Positions 53,301-63,400 of a stretch of DNA of 64,000 nucleotides are shown here, one piece after another. Numbering within the stretch: the stretch's first letter is position 1; the number at the start of each line of letters is the position of its first letter. Origin of the DNA: Pseudomonas synxantha (GTDB lineage Bacteria > Pseudomonadota > Gammaproteobacteria > Pseudomonadales > Pseudomonadaceae). The notes under the pieces were generated by a model, which was given only the letters and a program-made list of their open reading frames with translations, made no database searches and was not told the origin of the DNA. The stretch spans positions 2,108,001 to 2,172,000 of the forward strand of contig NZ_LT629786.1 in NCBI RefSeq assembly GCF_900105675.1, written 5' to 3'. The position numbers and the translations under genes were made by a program.

Positions 53301-53865
53301 CCTGACCCGCGATGAAGAAGCCGAACTGCGCAAGTATTCGCGCTCGATCATCATCAAGGGCGCTCGCTCCCCTGAGCGCTTGCTGGACGAGGTCACACTC
53401 TTTCTGCACAAAGTCGAATCCCAGCTGTCCCATGACCGCCAGAAGATGCTCAAGACTGCCCGCAGTCGCGACAAGGTCTTCGAAGGGCGCAAGATCCTGC
53501 TGGTGGACGACGACGTACGCAATATCTTCGCCCTGACCAGCGCCCTGGAGCACAAGGGCGCGGTGGTCGTGATCGGGCGTAACGGTCGCGAGGCCATCGA
53601 CAAACTCAATGAAGTCGAGGATATCGACTTGGTACTGATGGACGTGATGATGCCGGAAATGGACGGTTACGAGGCCACCGCCTTGATCCGCCAGGACCCG
53701 CGCTGGAAAAAACTGCCAATCATTGCAGTGACGGCCAAGGCCATGAAGGATGATCAGGAAAGGTGCCTGGCAGCGGGTTCCAATGACTACCTGGCCAAAC
53801 CGATTGACCTGGACCGTCTGTTCTCACTGATTCGCGTATGGCTACCGAAAATGGAACGCATTTAA
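50368..53865 (+). CDS. hybrid histidine kinase: CHASE3-GAF-HisKA-HATPase-three receivers
   Basis: A 1165-aa membrane kinase. TM1 ~20-45, CHASE3 periplasmic sensor ~45-190 ([15 protein letters not shown]), TM2 ~190-212, GAF ~255-395, a long coiled coil ~395-495, HisKA with His503 ([10 protein letters not shown]), HATPase_c ([30 protein letters not shown]), then three receivers with Asp823 ([10 protein letters not shown]), Asp945 ([10 protein letters not shown]) and Asp1092 ([10 protein letters not shown]). Two ATGs six bases apart; 50368 has AAGG at a good distance. First gene of a five-gene unit with cheR, cheB, a receiver-kinase and a response regulator. The stimulus is unknown. Confidence 0.95.
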   Translation: MTPASSVDEKSFRTLLSRNVALPLGVGVLSAVFFVCLITYLLSVIQWVEHTDRVINNLNESSKLTVDLETGMRGFLITGDEHFLDPYEVAKPRIIADLRNLQDLVADNPQQVDRLKRLEALQVEWNNYAQSMIDMQRQNGDYRNAVKAGRGKRLTDEIRKEYDDAVAMEQQFRITRNEEVTRTTVISVTLYLVFVLGLSGFLAYIGRKNLLSLSESYSANLASQQKIARRLERQAWLRNGQTELAEQVLGQLTLNMLGRNILQFFAQYMGSAVAALYVREEHGGLKRVATYGFSREQERQEQSIYSDEGIVGQAAQQDRLIRLDDVPVDYFKVSSGLGEGATRSVLVMPTSDDDRVNGVVELGFLRALDERDVELLELIASNIGTSIEAARYRQRLQEVLAETQQLNEELQVQQEELKTANEELEEQSRILKESQAHLETQQAELEQTNEQLAEQTQTLAEQRDAMDRKNVELNQAQLELEDRADELQRSSKYKSEFLANMSHELRTPLNSSLILAKLLAENPQENLSAEQVKFAESIYSAGNDLLNLINDILDISKVEAGKLEVRPENSSVVRLVDGLRGMFEPLAADRKLGFQVDVQEGSPTLLFTDRQRLEQILKNLLSNAIKFTEQGEVSLTVSRAPGEGIAFTVRDSGIGIAPDQQESIFEAFRQADGTTNRRYGGTGLGLSISRDLATLLGGYISVTSEPGKGSIFTLVLPEQYVEREEDAAPVEQPRQAVVVPPPMPVRVSPLPVADTQQIPRFADDREKAPFSTRCILVVEDEPNFARILFDLAHELGYHCLVAHGADEGYSLAEEYIPDAILLDMRLPDHSGLTVLQRLKEHANTRHIPVHVISVEDRVEAAMHMGAIGYAVKPTTREELKDVFARLEAKLTQKVKRVLLVEDDDLQRDSIARLIGDDDIEITAVGFAQEALDLLRTNVYDCMIIDLKLPDMLGNELLKRMATEDICSFPPVIVYTGRNLTRDEEAELRKYSRSIIIKGARSPERLLDEVTLFLHKVESQLSHDRQKMLKTARSRDKVFEGRKILLVDDDVRNIFALTSALEHKGAVVVIGRNGREAIDKLNEVEDIDLVLMDVMMPEMDGYEATALIRQDPRWKKLPIIAVTAKAMKDDQERCLAAGSNDYLAKPIDLDRLFSLIRVWLPKMERI

Positions 53866-54696
53866 GTGGAACAGTGTTTTTTGGACAAAAACAGCGAGAT
53901 TGAGCTGCGCCTGTTGATCGAGGCGATTTACCTCAAGTACAGCTATGACTTTCGCGACTACTCCGGCGCGTCAGTCAAGCGCCGGGTGGCCCATGCCTTG
54001 CGCCAGTTCGACTGCGCGACCATTTCTGCATTGCAGGAGCGAGTACTGCACGACCCGGCGGCGTTCATGCAGTTGCTGCAATTTCTGACCATCCCGGTGA
54101 GCGAAATGTTTCGCGACCCGTCGCACTTCCTGGCAATCCGTCGGGAAGTGGTGCCGCTGCTCAAGACCTACCCGTCGATCAAGATCTGGATCGCCGGTTG
54201 CAGTACGGGGGAGGAGGTGTACTCCATGGCCATCCTGTTGCGAGAAGAAGGCTTGCTGGAACGCACTATCATCTATGCCACGGACATCAACCCGGCATCG
54301 CTGGACAAAGCCAAGCAGGGCATCTTCTCCCTGGAGAACGTACGCGCCTATACCGCCAATTATCAGCAAGCCGGCGGGCACCGTTCATTTGCCGACTACT
54401 ACACAGCGGCTTACGATTACGCGATCTTCGACAAGACCCTGCGCGAGAACGTGACCTTTGCCGATCACAGCCTGGCCACCGACAGTGTTTTCTCCGAAAC
54501 TCAATTAATTTCATGCCGCAACGTATTGATTTACTTCAATAAAAAGTTGCAGGATCGAGCATTTGGACTGTTTCATGAGTCGTTGTGTCATCGCGGCTTC
54601 CTGGTGCTGGGCAGTAAGGAAACCCTGGATTTTTCCGCCTACAGCAAGCAATTCGAACCCTTGGTCAAACAGGAACGGATCTACCGAAAATCATGA
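53866..54696 (+). CDS. CheR-type protein-glutamate methyltransferase
   Basis: A 276-aa SAM-dependent methyltransferase. N-terminal CheR helical domain (IELRLLIEAIYLKYSYDFRDYSGASVKRRV) and the catalytic domain with WIAGCSTGEEVYSMAILLRE (SAM binding) and LISCRNVLIYFNKKLQ. GTG start immediately after the kinase stop. No chemoreceptor, CheA or CheW gene is in the window, so its target is probably not a standard MCP; in this gene arrangement the substrate is unknown. Overlaps the cheB-like gene by 4 bp. Confidence 0.93.
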   Translation: MEQCFLDKNSEIELRLLIEAIYLKYSYDFRDYSGASVKRRVAHALRQFDCATISALQERVLHDPAAFMQLLQFLTIPVSEMFRDPSHFLAIRREVVPLLKTYPSIKIWIAGCSTGEEVYSMAILLREEGLLERTIIYATDINPASLDKAKQGIFSLENVRAYTANYQQAGGHRSFADYYTAAYDYAIFDKTLRENVTFADHSLATDSVFSETQLISCRNVLIYFNKKLQDRAFGLFHESLCHRGFLVLGSKETLDFSAYSKQFEPLVKQERIYRKS

Positions 54697-55292
54697 GTGA
54701 CGCGCCAGACACCCGGATTCACGGGATTGAAGCCATCGTTGTCGGCGCTTCCGCCGGCGGCGTCGAGGCGCTGCTGACGATTTTTGGCCAACTTCCAGAC
54801 ACCTTCGCCTTGCCGATCATTGCCGTGCTGCACCTGCCGGATGAACGCCACAGCCAACTTGCGGAGGTCTTTGCGCGGCGCCTGAGCATTCCGGTCAAGG
54901 AAGCCCGGGACAAAGAGGCGGTGGAGGCGGGCACCTTGTACTTTGCCAGCCCCGGTTATCACCTGTCGGTGGAGCATGACCGCAGCCTGTCCCTGAGCCA
55001 GGAAGACCGCGTGCACCACTCAAGGCCCGCCATCGACTATCTGTTTGCCTCAGCTGCCGACGTGTATGGGCGCCGGCTGCTGGCAATCCTGTTGACCGGC
55101 GCCAACCACGACGGCGCGAGCGGCCTGGCCCACGTCAAGCAATCGGGCGGTACCACCGTCGTCCAGGACCCACAGGAGGCGCGCATTGCCGTGATGCCCC
55201 TGGCCGCCCTGGCCTTACACACGCCTGACCATATTCTTTCCTTGGGCCGTATCGGCTCATTGCTGGCTTCCCTGGAACCCTCCCCATGTTAA
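54693..55292 (+). CDS. CheB-type methylesterase without receiver domain
   Basis: A 199-aa protein equal to only the catalytic half of CheB. Triad motifs: VVGASAGGVEALL (Ser20), AVLHLPDERH (His), LLTGANHDGASGL (Asp). The receiver and linker of chemotaxis CheB are absent, so activity cannot be switched by direct phosphorylation; control must come from another protein. Paired with the cheR-like gene by a 4-bp overlap, and overlaps the next kinase by 7 bp, so translation is tightly coupled. Confidence 0.93.
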   Translation: MSDAPDTRIHGIEAIVVGASAGGVEALLTIFGQLPDTFALPIIAVLHLPDERHSQLAEVFARRLSIPVKEARDKEAVEAGTLYFASPGYHLSVEHDRSLSLSQEDRVHHSRPAIDYLFASAADVYGRRLLAILLTGANHDGASGLAHVKQSGGTTVVQDPQEARIAVMPLAALALHTPDHILSLGRIGSLLASLEPSPC

Positions 55293-56479
55293 GTACTGTC
55301 CAGGCCAAACTGCTGATCGTCGACGATCTGCCGGAAAACCTGCTGGCTCTCGAAGCGCTGATCAAGCGCGAGGATCGCCAGGTGTTCAAGGCATTGAGTG
55401 CCGACGAGGCGTTGTCCCTGTTGCTGGAACACGAATTCGCCATGGCGATCCTCGACGTGCAGATGCCCGGCATGAACGGTTTCGAGCTGGCCGAACTGAT
55501 GCGCGGCACCGAAAAGACCAAGAACATCCCGATCGTGTTCGTCAGCGCCGCCGGCCGCGAACTCAATTACGCCTTCAAGGGCTATGAAAGCGGCGCCGTG
55601 GATTTCCTGCACAAGCCGCTGGATATCCACGCGGTCAAGAGCAAGGTCAATGTGTTCGTCGACCTGTATCGCCAGAGCAAGGCCATGAAGCTGCAAGTGG
55701 AGGAGCTGGAGCGCAGCCGCCGCGAGCAGGAGCTGTTGCTGGCGCGCCTGCAGGCCACGCAGGCTGAGTTGGAGCAAGCTGTGCGCATGCGTGACGACTT
55801 CATGTCGATTGTCGCCCACGAAGTGCGCACGCCCCTTAACGGGCTGATCCTGGAGACCCAGCTGCGCAAGATGCACCTGGCCCGGGACAACGCCGCGGCG
55901 TTTACCCTGGACAAGATGCACGCCATGGTCGACCGCGATGAACGCCAGATCCAGAGCCTGATCCGCCTCATCGAGGATATGCTCGACGTGTCGCGCATTC
56001 GCACCGGCAAGCTGTCGATCCGCCCGGCACGCTGTGACTTGAGCCAACTTGTGCGCAACCTGGTGCAGAACTTCGCACCCCAGGTGGCGGCCGCCGAGTC
56101 CTCCATGCAGTTGCAAGCTGACGGCACGGTGGAAGGCCATTGGGATGAGTTCCGCATCGAGCAGGTGATCACCAACCTGTTGACCAACGCCCTGCGCTAC
56201 GGGGCCAAGAGCCCGGTGGAAGTGCGGGTGTATAGTGAGCATGGCGAAGCGCGGGTAGAGGTGCGTGACCATGGCATCGGTATCAGCGAAGAGAACCAGA
56301 AGCGCATTTTCCAGCAGTTCGAGCGGGTCTCCGCCAACCACGTGGCAGCGGGCCTGGGCCTGGGTTTGTTTATTTCCGAGCAGATCGTCGCGGCCCATGG
56401 CGGCACCATCGAGGTCGAGAGCCAGATAGGCGAGGGCGCGTTGTTTCGCGTGTGCCTGCCCCTTGAGGCGAGCGAGTGA
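55286..56479 (+). CDS. receiver-histidine kinase hybrid (REC-HisKA-HATPase)
   Basis: A 397-aa soluble kinase. N-terminal receiver with Asp57 (MAILDVQMPGMNG) and the Lys in LHKPLDI, a coiled coil ~130-165, HisKA with His178 (IVAHEVRTPLNG), HATPase_c (NLLTNALRYG, DHGIGISEENQ, AAGLGLGLFI). No membrane segment. Such REC-first kinases take phosphate from an upstream kinase, here most likely the 1165-aa hybrid kinase of the same operon. Confidence 0.94.
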   Translation: MLSTVQAKLLIVDDLPENLLALEALIKREDRQVFKALSADEALSLLLEHEFAMAILDVQMPGMNGFELAELMRGTEKTKNIPIVFVSAAGRELNYAFKGYESGAVDFLHKPLDIHAVKSKVNVFVDLYRQSKAMKLQVEELERSRREQELLLARLQATQAELEQAVRMRDDFMSIVAHEVRTPLNGLILETQLRKMHLARDNAAAFTLDKMHAMVDRDERQIQSLIRLIEDMLDVSRIRTGKLSIRPARCDLSQLVRNLVQNFAPQVAAAESSMQLQADGTVEGHWDEFRIEQVITNLLTNALRYGAKSPVEVRVYSEHGEARVEVRDHGIGISEENQKRIFQQFERVSANHVAAGLGLGLFISEQIVAAHGGTIEVESQIGEGALFRVCLPLEASE

Positions 56480-56557
56480 AATCAATCGTCACCTCGACGC
56501 AACCTCTGCGTGACCCCATGGTCGTAACAGCAGCAATTGACCGGACAAAGGCTTCCC

Positions 56558-56935
56558 ATGAGTGAAGATGCGCAAGATGTCGTACTGATCGTCGAGGACG
56601 ACGAATCCATTATGTTTGTGCTGGGTGAGTACCTGGCAGGCTTGGGCTACCGGGTCTTGAAGGCGGTCGATGGGGAGCAGGCCTTCGAAATCCTCGCGAC
56701 CAAGCCGCACCTGGACCTGATGGTCACCGACTATCGCCTGCCGGGTGGCATTTCCGGGGTACAGATTGCCGAGCCGGCTATCAAGCTGCGCCCGGAATTG
56801 AAAGTGATCTTTATCAGCGGCTACCCGCAGGAAATCCGCGACTGCAACAGCCCGATCACGCGCAATGCACCGATACTGGCCAAGCCGTTCGATCTGGATA
56901 CGTTGCAGGAGCATATCCAGCGCTTGCTGGCGTGA
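56558..56935 (+). CDS. single-domain response regulator (CheY-like)
   Basis: A 125-aa receiver: VEDDESIMFVLGEYL, phosphoacceptor Asp58 (LMVTDYRLPGG), ISGYPQE, and Lys in ILAKPFDL. Last gene of the signalling unit, 78 bp after the receiver-kinase. The ATG at 56558 was chosen as the start of the fold. Carries no output domain. A hairpin terminator follows 50 bp downstream. Confidence 0.93.
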   Translation: MSEDAQDVVLIVEDDESIMFVLGEYLAGLGYRVLKAVDGEQAFEILATKPHLDLMVTDYRLPGGISGVQIAEPAIKLRPELKVIFISGYPQEIRDCNSPITRNAPILAKPFDLDTLQEHIQRLLA

Positions 56936-56983
56936 CTTGCTGAAAACCATAAACGCCCAGTGCACAGCCAGCCTGGCTGCCAA

Positions 56984-57015
56984 GGTTCTTCCGGTACACC
57001 GTGAAGAACCTTTTT
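56984..57015 (+). terminator. terminator of the signalling operon
   Basis: GGTTCTTC (56984-56991) pairs with GAAGAACC (57003-57010), with an inner CGG/CCG, then TTTTT. It also faces the end of the convergent 1065-aa gene. The same GGTTCTTC/GAAGAACC arms recur at 60379-60406. Confidence 0.7.
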
Positions 57016-57030
57016 CGGTGGTTTCTTCAA

Positions 57031-60000
57031 TCAGGAAGATGACACAAAATCCTCTAGAGGTAGGCCGTAGGGCTGTTTGCTGACAGGGTCAAGCGCATAC
57101 CATTTGCCATTCTTTTGCGTTGCCGCGACATCCTCGATGCCGCCATGCATATTACTGGCTTTGCCTATCGTGGCATGTTCGACGTCCCTGAAAGTCTTGA
57201 CCACATCATACTTGTAAGCAGTCCTGGGCAGCTTCATGTCGCTCCCGCCACCAAAGACACCTGCCTGACTCAAGCCCTCTTGCACACCGGCCAACGCGAA
57301 TCCCTTGAGGTCCACGGGGTTGAGCGCGCCGATGGCGAAACGCGCGAGTTTCTTCGCGCCTTGGCTGAGTCCTCTACTGGCAGCCACACCGGCCGTCACC
57401 GCCTTGGCGCCCTTGACCGCCGACCCGACGCCGGAGAGGATAAAACCCAGGGCATCAAACGCCAGGTCAATGGCGCCGTCGCGGGTGTTGCCCGCCGCGA
57501 AGTTGTTGATGGCATTGTAGAAAGGAATCAGACCCAGCAGGAAATTACCGGCTTTTTTCCAGAAGGCGACTTCAGTATTGAACGTGGTTTGGCCGCGAAG
57601 CTCGCCCTCGAACTGCCGGATGTCGATATCTTGTACCAACGTGTCAGCAATATATTGCGACCGCTCGCTGAAATAGCTCTTGGGTACGCCTACGGATGCA
57701 TGGGGCGAAGTCGCTTCTAGCAGGTCTTTTCGGTATTGGCCGGAAGGCCTCACAGCCTCGTAGATAACACCTGAGGTTATGCCTGGCGCGAGGCTGGTAG
57801 GCAGCGAAATAGGACGCGTCCAATCAGAACGCTTGCGGATCATGTTATCTGATAAGTCAATTTCATAAGCATGGGTCTTGCCTTCAAACTCGCTCTGCAC
57901 GGTCAGCAGCGTAGGGCTGCTTTTACTCGACGAGATGCCACTAGCGCCCCTATGGGCAGACCGCTCCACTGCGAGCGTGATCTTTCCATTCTCAATGATG
58001 TCCCGATCTTCCAAGGGCAGTTTTGAAATCAGGTATTTGGTCTGAGCCTTCGCTGCCGCCTCGAAGTCATTGAAATACTCTTTTATGTCCGCTTCAAAAG
58101 ACTCACGGACATAGGCCAATGAAACAGGGTCAATATTGACGTTACTCAAGTCGATCTTGTTATCACGGGAGGTATAGCTGTCTTTACCCACACGCCTGCC
58201 GTCTTTCCATGGAGTGAGGAAAACATCGAGTATCGAGTAGGGGCCTGGGAACTCGAGAATTCCGGACTCGTTGGCATCCAACGTTTTTTGGGTAAGTTGT
58301 TCTCGCGACAAATGTGGGTTTTGCCGCTGCAGTACGGTCAGTGCCCGCTCATGAAGGTCAGGCATGGGCGTCGCAAAAACCTTGGAAGCCGCACTCAATT
58401 CGCTGATTTGTTTGCTGAAGGCGGTACGCAAGCCCTCCATCTGTGTAGCTGTGTACTCATCTTGCCGATTCGCTACCAATACGCCGTTGCTGATGCCCCA
58501 GTCCTTCAAGGCGTCGCTTTGGGCCTGTTGTTCAACCAGCTTATCCGCCAGGGTAATAGGCACCAGATCTCCACGCATCATGACTTCTGCATAAGTCATG
58601 TTGCTGGTCGATCCTGGAGCCTGGGCTTCGATGCGCGCCACCGCAGTGGTGAAACTGACCCATGCGTGAGAGCCAAAGGTCACGGACTCAGGTATATCCC
58701 TGACCAGCAATGCCGGTGCCTTGCGGGACAACAGTATAAACATTGCGAGGTCAACGGTTTCGGGGGTGGCTATCTTCTTGCCGATCAAGTAGTTCGCCAG
58801 GGCATTGCGCACATAGGATGCGCTTCTGCCCGCTAGCTCTATGTCCGCCAAGTCGAACCCCGCGATCTGGGTCCTGGTCGAGAAGGCTGGGTCGGTGAAG
58901 ACACTTGGCCTATCCAGCGAGACGTATAGCGCTGCCAGTACCCAATCACTGATAGCGTCGGGGGAGGCGAGCTCGCCAATTTCGCGTTCCGCTGCGCGGC
59001 CCAGGTTTTGAGCATTGGCTGATTTGAGAATGTCATCGATGACGCGACGAGGATCGTCCTTGAAGGCCTTTGGGTCCCACTGGTAGCCACGGGTCAAATG
59101 TTCAAGCAAGGTGGAGTCTGGAGTCTTTTTCAGGACGTTGCTGATCACACCGTCGAGCTTGCGTTGATTCTGGTTGCTCAACTGCGTGGGCCACGAAAGT
59201 GCACCACCCAGGTTGCCATGAGCTGGTGCTACCAGGGGCGGGCTTAGCAGTGCTTTTTGAAAGGTCTTCAATTCTTCATAACTCGTTGGAAGCAACCAGC
59301 CCATATCGCCGATGAACTGACGTAGCGTGACAGGAACATCTGCTTTCAAGTGTTTGCTGCGAAAGTAGGAAGAGTTGGGGGCTATTTCAATCGTGGTATC
59401 GAGAAAGGCCTGTACCTTGGGGCGGGAGAATTGCTCAATGACCTGTTTATTGTTTCTGTGTGGGTTACGCAGTTCATCTTTAGCATCGTTGATAATGTCG
59501 GCGCGTAGGGTGGGCAGTGCGTTGGCGATGGCCGCACTTAAAGCCGTTCGATTGTTCAAGTCGCTTAGGCGTGATGCTGGGTCAATAAAAGCGGACGCCT
59601 CCCGAGGGGGCTCGAAGACAGCGCCTTGTAGTAACTGATCGGCAAATGCTGAGAGTGCGGCCATCTGCGGCGGCAGCACGTAACCGCCGATGAATGGCAG
59701 CGCATGGCCGTGAAAATGGGCAATGTCGTGCAGATCCGCCTTGTTTTCTGCGAAGACCGTGAAAGGGAGGGCTGAAGGCGACAGTGCATTAATAACGGCC
59801 TTAAGCAAATAAAAACCAGCGAAGTCAGTAAGGTCAACATACTGTATACGGCCATCGGCAAGCTGTACCGAGAGTTGATTCTTGTCAGGAAAGATTTGAA
59901 CATCTTTTGACAGATCCACTCCCTTCTCTATGGACCACTTCGTCATCGCAGGACTAACGAGGATACTGCGAAGCTGGGTTCGCAACTGCCCAAAAGTAGA

Positions 60001-60228
60001 CGTCGCAGGGATGTCTTCAAGTATTAATTCATGATAGCTCGTCGGATTCTTCAGGGTGTTGATGAACAGGTTGAATAACGTTTTGTCTCCCCTGGCTTGA
60101 GGGGATTCCTGGGTGGGTTCCGAAGTATCTGCAACCGGAGTGTCGTTGGCGGGCAGTGGCGCTGGTTTTCCCTCTTCGAGTGCTGGTGAATAACGGTCCT
60201 GTATAGGCAAGTGAGAAATAACGGTCAT
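57031..60228 (-). CDS. large dermonecrotic-toxin-like protein (copy 1), candidate type III effector
   Basis: A 1065-aa protein, paralogue of the neighbouring 1076-aa gene. No signal peptide; the first ~45 residues are Pro/Thr/Glu-rich. Residues ~65-110 carry LEDIPATSTFGQLRTQLRSI, then a long helical body (SDWVLAALYVSL, LSRKAPALLVRDIPESVTFG, FTTAVARIEAQAPGS). Residues ~896-971 form a Gly/Ala-rich hydrophobic stretch (LIPFYNAINNF, LGFILSGVGSAVKGAKA), perhaps membrane-inserting. The C-terminus ends ATQKNGKWYALDPVSKQPYG LPLEDF, a tag shared by both copies. I recall this layout in DUF6543/dermonecrotic-toxin-like proteins of Pseudomonas; I cannot name an activity. An hrp-box-like promoter lies 57 nt before the start. 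AAGGA ribosome site. Confidence 0.85.
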   Translation of the reverse strand: MTVISHLPIQDRYSPALEEGKPAPLPANDTPVADTSEPTQESPQARGDKTLFNLFINTLKNPTSYHELILEDIPATSTFGQLRTQLRSILVSPAMTKWSIEKGVDLSKDVQIFPDKNQLSVQLADGRIQYVDLTDFAGFYLLKAVINALSPSALPFTVFAENKADLHDIAHFHGHALPFIGGYVLPPQMAALSAFADQLLQGAVFEPPREASAFIDPASRLSDLNNRTALSAAIANALPTLRADIINDAKDELRNPHRNNKQVIEQFSRPKVQAFLDTTIEIAPNSSYFRSKHLKADVPVTLRQFIGDMGWLLPTSYEELKTFQKALLSPPLVAPAHGNLGGALSWPTQLSNQNQRKLDGVISNVLKKTPDSTLLEHLTRGYQWDPKAFKDDPRRVIDDILKSANAQNLGRAAEREIGELASPDAISDWVLAALYVSLDRPSVFTDPAFSTRTQIAGFDLADIELAGRSASYVRNALANYLIGKKIATPETVDLAMFILLSRKAPALLVRDIPESVTFGSHAWVSFTTAVARIEAQAPGSTSNMTYAEVMMRGDLVPITLADKLVEQQAQSDALKDWGISNGVLVANRQDEYTATQMEGLRTAFSKQISELSAASKVFATPMPDLHERALTVLQRQNPHLSREQLTQKTLDANESGILEFPGPYSILDVFLTPWKDGRRVGKDSYTSRDNKIDLSNVNIDPVSLAYVRESFEADIKEYFNDFEAAAKAQTKYLISKLPLEDRDIIENGKITLAVERSAHRGASGISSSKSSPTLLTVQSEFEGKTHAYEIDLSDNMIRKRSDWTRPISLPTSLAPGITSGVIYEAVRPSGQYRKDLLEATSPHASVGVPKSYFSERSQYIADTLVQDIDIRQFEGELRGQTTFNTEVAFWKKAGNFLLGLIPFYNAINNFAAGNTRDGAIDLAFDALGFILSGVGSAVKGAKAVTAGVAASRGLSQGAKKLARFAIGALNPVDLKGFALAGVQEGLSQAGVFGGGSDMKLPRTAYKYDVVKTFRDVEHATIGKASNMHGGIEDVAATQKNGKWYALDPVSKQPYGLPLEDFVSSS

Positions 60229-60284
60229 CGGAATATTCCTTGTCGACGCTGTTTGAGAGTTTTTTCATACGTTGTGCGTCAAGG

Positions 60285-60312
60285 TATGTGGAAAAAAACT
60301 CACATCGATTCC
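60285..60312 (-). promoter_or_regulatory. candidate hrp box before the 1065-aa gene
   Basis: On the minus strand GGAATC-N15-CCACATA. The HrpL consensus is GGAACC-N15/16-CCACNNA, so only one fixed base differs. The distance to the ATG is 57 nt. The same sequence at the same distance stands before the 1076-aa gene. Confidence 0.75.
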
Positions 60313-60378
60313 ATGCTTTATTCTTGAATCCGTGACTTTCTATTGCGAGGTGGTATCGGCTTATAGCAGGTGTTGCAG

Positions 60379-60406
60379 GGTTCTTCATGGTTGGCCATGA
60401 AGAACC
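60379..60406. terminator. hairpin between the two giant genes
   Basis: GGTTCTTCATGG, loop TTGG, CCATGAAGAACC: a perfect 12-bp stem, followed by TTTCT on the plus strand. It lies between the end of the 1076-aa gene and the promoter of the 1065-aa gene and would insulate them. It shares arms with the hairpin at 56984. Confidence 0.65.
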
Positions 60407-60444
60407 TTTCTAGCCTGGCAAGATTCTTCGAGCCCCCAGGTACT

Positions 60445-63400
60445 TCAATTGGAAGGGCTGAAATCCTTCAGAGGGAGTCCATAGGGTTGTTTGCTGACGG
60501 GATCCAGGGCATACCACTTGCCATTCTTCTGGGTTGCTGCGACGTCCTCCGTCGCGCCTTGCATGGTGGCTGTGCCTATTGTGGCGTTATCAACGCCCCT
60601 GAACGTGTTGACCAAGTCATATTTGAAAATAGGCCTGGAAGCCCTGTCGCCTTGGCGGGCATGCCTATCCAGTGCTTCCAGGCCTGATTGCACGCCGGCC
60701 AGCCCCAGTCCCACTGGATCTGCGGGGTTGAGGGCCCCTATGGCGCCACGCGCCAGTTTTTTTGCGCCATACGCGAACGCTTGGCCGGCAGTCGCTCCGG
60801 CCTGCAGCCCGGAGCCGATAGCCTTTGCAGCGCCCCCCACGCCTGATAGAAGAAAGCCAAAGACATCAAATGACAAATCAACAAGACCCTCACGCCACTT
60901 GCCGTCAATAAAGTTATTGATGGCGTTATAGCCTGGAATGAGCCCTCGTGCGAAGTACTCGGCTTTTGCCCAAAAAGGAACTTCTGTATCGAACGTCGTT
61001 TTCCCTCGCAGCTTTTCTTCTGTATCACGAATATCCACGCTTTTTACCATGGCGTCGGCGATATACCGGGTTTTCTCGCTGAAATAGCTGTTGGGCGTAT
61101 CATTGACAGTGTTAAGGGAGGAGCCCTGAAGTGCAGTTTCGTCATGATCGCCGTCAGGAACAAGGGGTTCGAGGAACGTCGAGCTGACACCTGCGTTAAA
61201 GTCGTCAGGAAGAGGGGCGATCTCCCTATCGTTCAAGTCGTCACGTTTGCTGATGGTGTTAGATGCTATGTTTATTTCATAGGTATGGGTGCTTTCATTA
61301 CCCTCCCGGTCCTTGAACTCGCTGCGCACTACTAGGGTTCCGGGCGTTGATTTCTTATCGGATGCACCAGAATTATTTGTACTAACTGACATTTCTCTGG
61401 CAACCGAGACTTTGCCATGCTCAATGATCTCGCGGTCTTCGATCGGCAGTGTCGAAATCAAGTATTTGGTTTGCGCCTGCACAGCCGCTTCAAAGCGATT
61501 GAAATATAACTCAACACCATTTTCAAATCGGGACTTGATATCAGCTCTTGAGCCGGATTTAACTGTTATTGCATTGAGATCTATGCTTTTGCTTCGAGAG
61601 GTGTACTTGGAAAAATCGATGTCATTAAGGTAGTCGCGTGTATTGAGAAATATATCCAGCAGTGAGTAGGGGCCTAGGGACTCTAAAATGCCGGATTCTT
61701 TAGGGTCTAAGACCTTTTCTTTGATTTGCTCTTCTGATAAATGTGGGTTTTGACTTTTTATTTCAGCGACTGCCCATTTGTGAAGGTCAGGGCTTTCCAT
61801 CGCAAACGTATTGGAAGCATTACTCAACTCAAACACTTGCTTGCTGAACTCAAAGCGTATTTCGTTCATTTTAGTGTCTGGGTATTTATCTTCCGCGTTG
61901 CCTCCGAGCAAGCCGTTGTTGCGGCCCCAATCTTTGAGTGCGTCAGTTTGGGCCAGTGATTCCACCAGTTTGTCTGCCCGTGTGACGGGAGCCAGCTCAT
62001 GTCGCAGCATGATCTGCGCATAAGTCATTGAGCTGGTCGAACCCGGAGATTGCGCCTCAATACGAGCCACAGCCGTCGTAAAAGTCACCCATGCGTGGGA
62101 ACCCTTGACCAAGCTCTCAGGTATATCCTTCACCAAGAGTTCCGGGGCTTTGCGTGACAACAGTACAAACACCGCAAGGTCGACCGTTCGCGGCGTCGCT
62201 TTGCCAGTCTGGATCAAGTAATCAGCCAACGCTGCGCGTATGTAGGAAGCGCTTCGCCCAGCAACGCTATTCAAATCGAATCCAGCGATATTGGTTCTGG
62301 TAGAGAGCGACGGGCTGGTGAATACGTTCTGCTTCTCCAGGGAGACATGGAGCGCTGCCAGAACCCAGTCGTTGATAGGTTCCGACGAAGCGATTTCACC
62401 GATTTCCTGCTCGGCAGCGCGACCTAGGGTTTGAGCGTTGCTTGACTTGAGGATGTCGTCAATGACGCGACGCGGGTCATTCTTGACAGCGTTCTCATCC
62501 AATTCGATATCACGGGTCAGATACTCGAGTAAATCGCCCTCTGGCTCTGTTTTCAAGACATCATCAACGACGCGACTGAGTTGGCGTTGGTCCTGATTGC
62601 TCAATAGCGTAGGCCACGACAGGGCCCCACCCATATTACCGTGTGCCGGCTTTTCCAGCGGCGGACTTGCCAGAGACTTTGCAATGGCCTCTAACTCTGA
62701 AGGCTCCGTTGGAACCAACAAGCCATGGGCCTCTATATACTCGCGAAGGGTCACCGCCACGCCAGGCTTCAGCCCGTGGTTCAGGGCGTAGGAGGAGGCA
62801 GGGTCTATATCGATGGGCGTATCCAGAGCAGTCTGCATCCGCTGGCGCTTGGACTGCTTGGACACCTCCAAATATTCGTCTTCGGTAAGGTTCGACTGTT
62901 CACTTGCGCTAGCGAGATCTTCCATTATGCCTTTGGATGCCTCAGCTGCCAGCTTGGGTACTACCGCGATCACGGTCGTTTGGTTGTTCTGGTCACCGAG
63001 TTGTGCGGTATAACGGTCCAGATCCATCTTGGAAGGGAGATTGGAACTGTCTGCGCCAAGGGTACCTTTGCGGTCCCACCCGGCGATGTAATCGGTGATG
63101 GACGCCTCTTGCTCTGAGGGTGAGAGGGAGGGATCAAAAGGCAGGGAGTGGCCATAAAATTGGCCGATGTCCGAGATCCTTGCCGTGGTGGCTGTGTCTG
63201 ACCGTACGGAGGTGCCAGAACCTGCAAGAGCCGTAACGACGCTCTTAAGCAAAGGCCAACCAACAAATTCACGCAGGTCAACGGTTCCAAAACCGAACGA
63301 GCCCGGGACGTATAGGGTTCCATTTATATCGATGATGTTACGAGCTGACAGACTGACGCCTTTCTCGGCTGCCCAACTTTTCATTTGCGGGCTATCGAGG

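Noticed and set aside
55289..56485. Long open frame (398 codons) antisense to the receiver-kinase gene
   Set aside because: His/Leu/Gln-rich composition typical of antisense shadows; the plus-strand frame has intact REC, HisKA and HATPase motifs.
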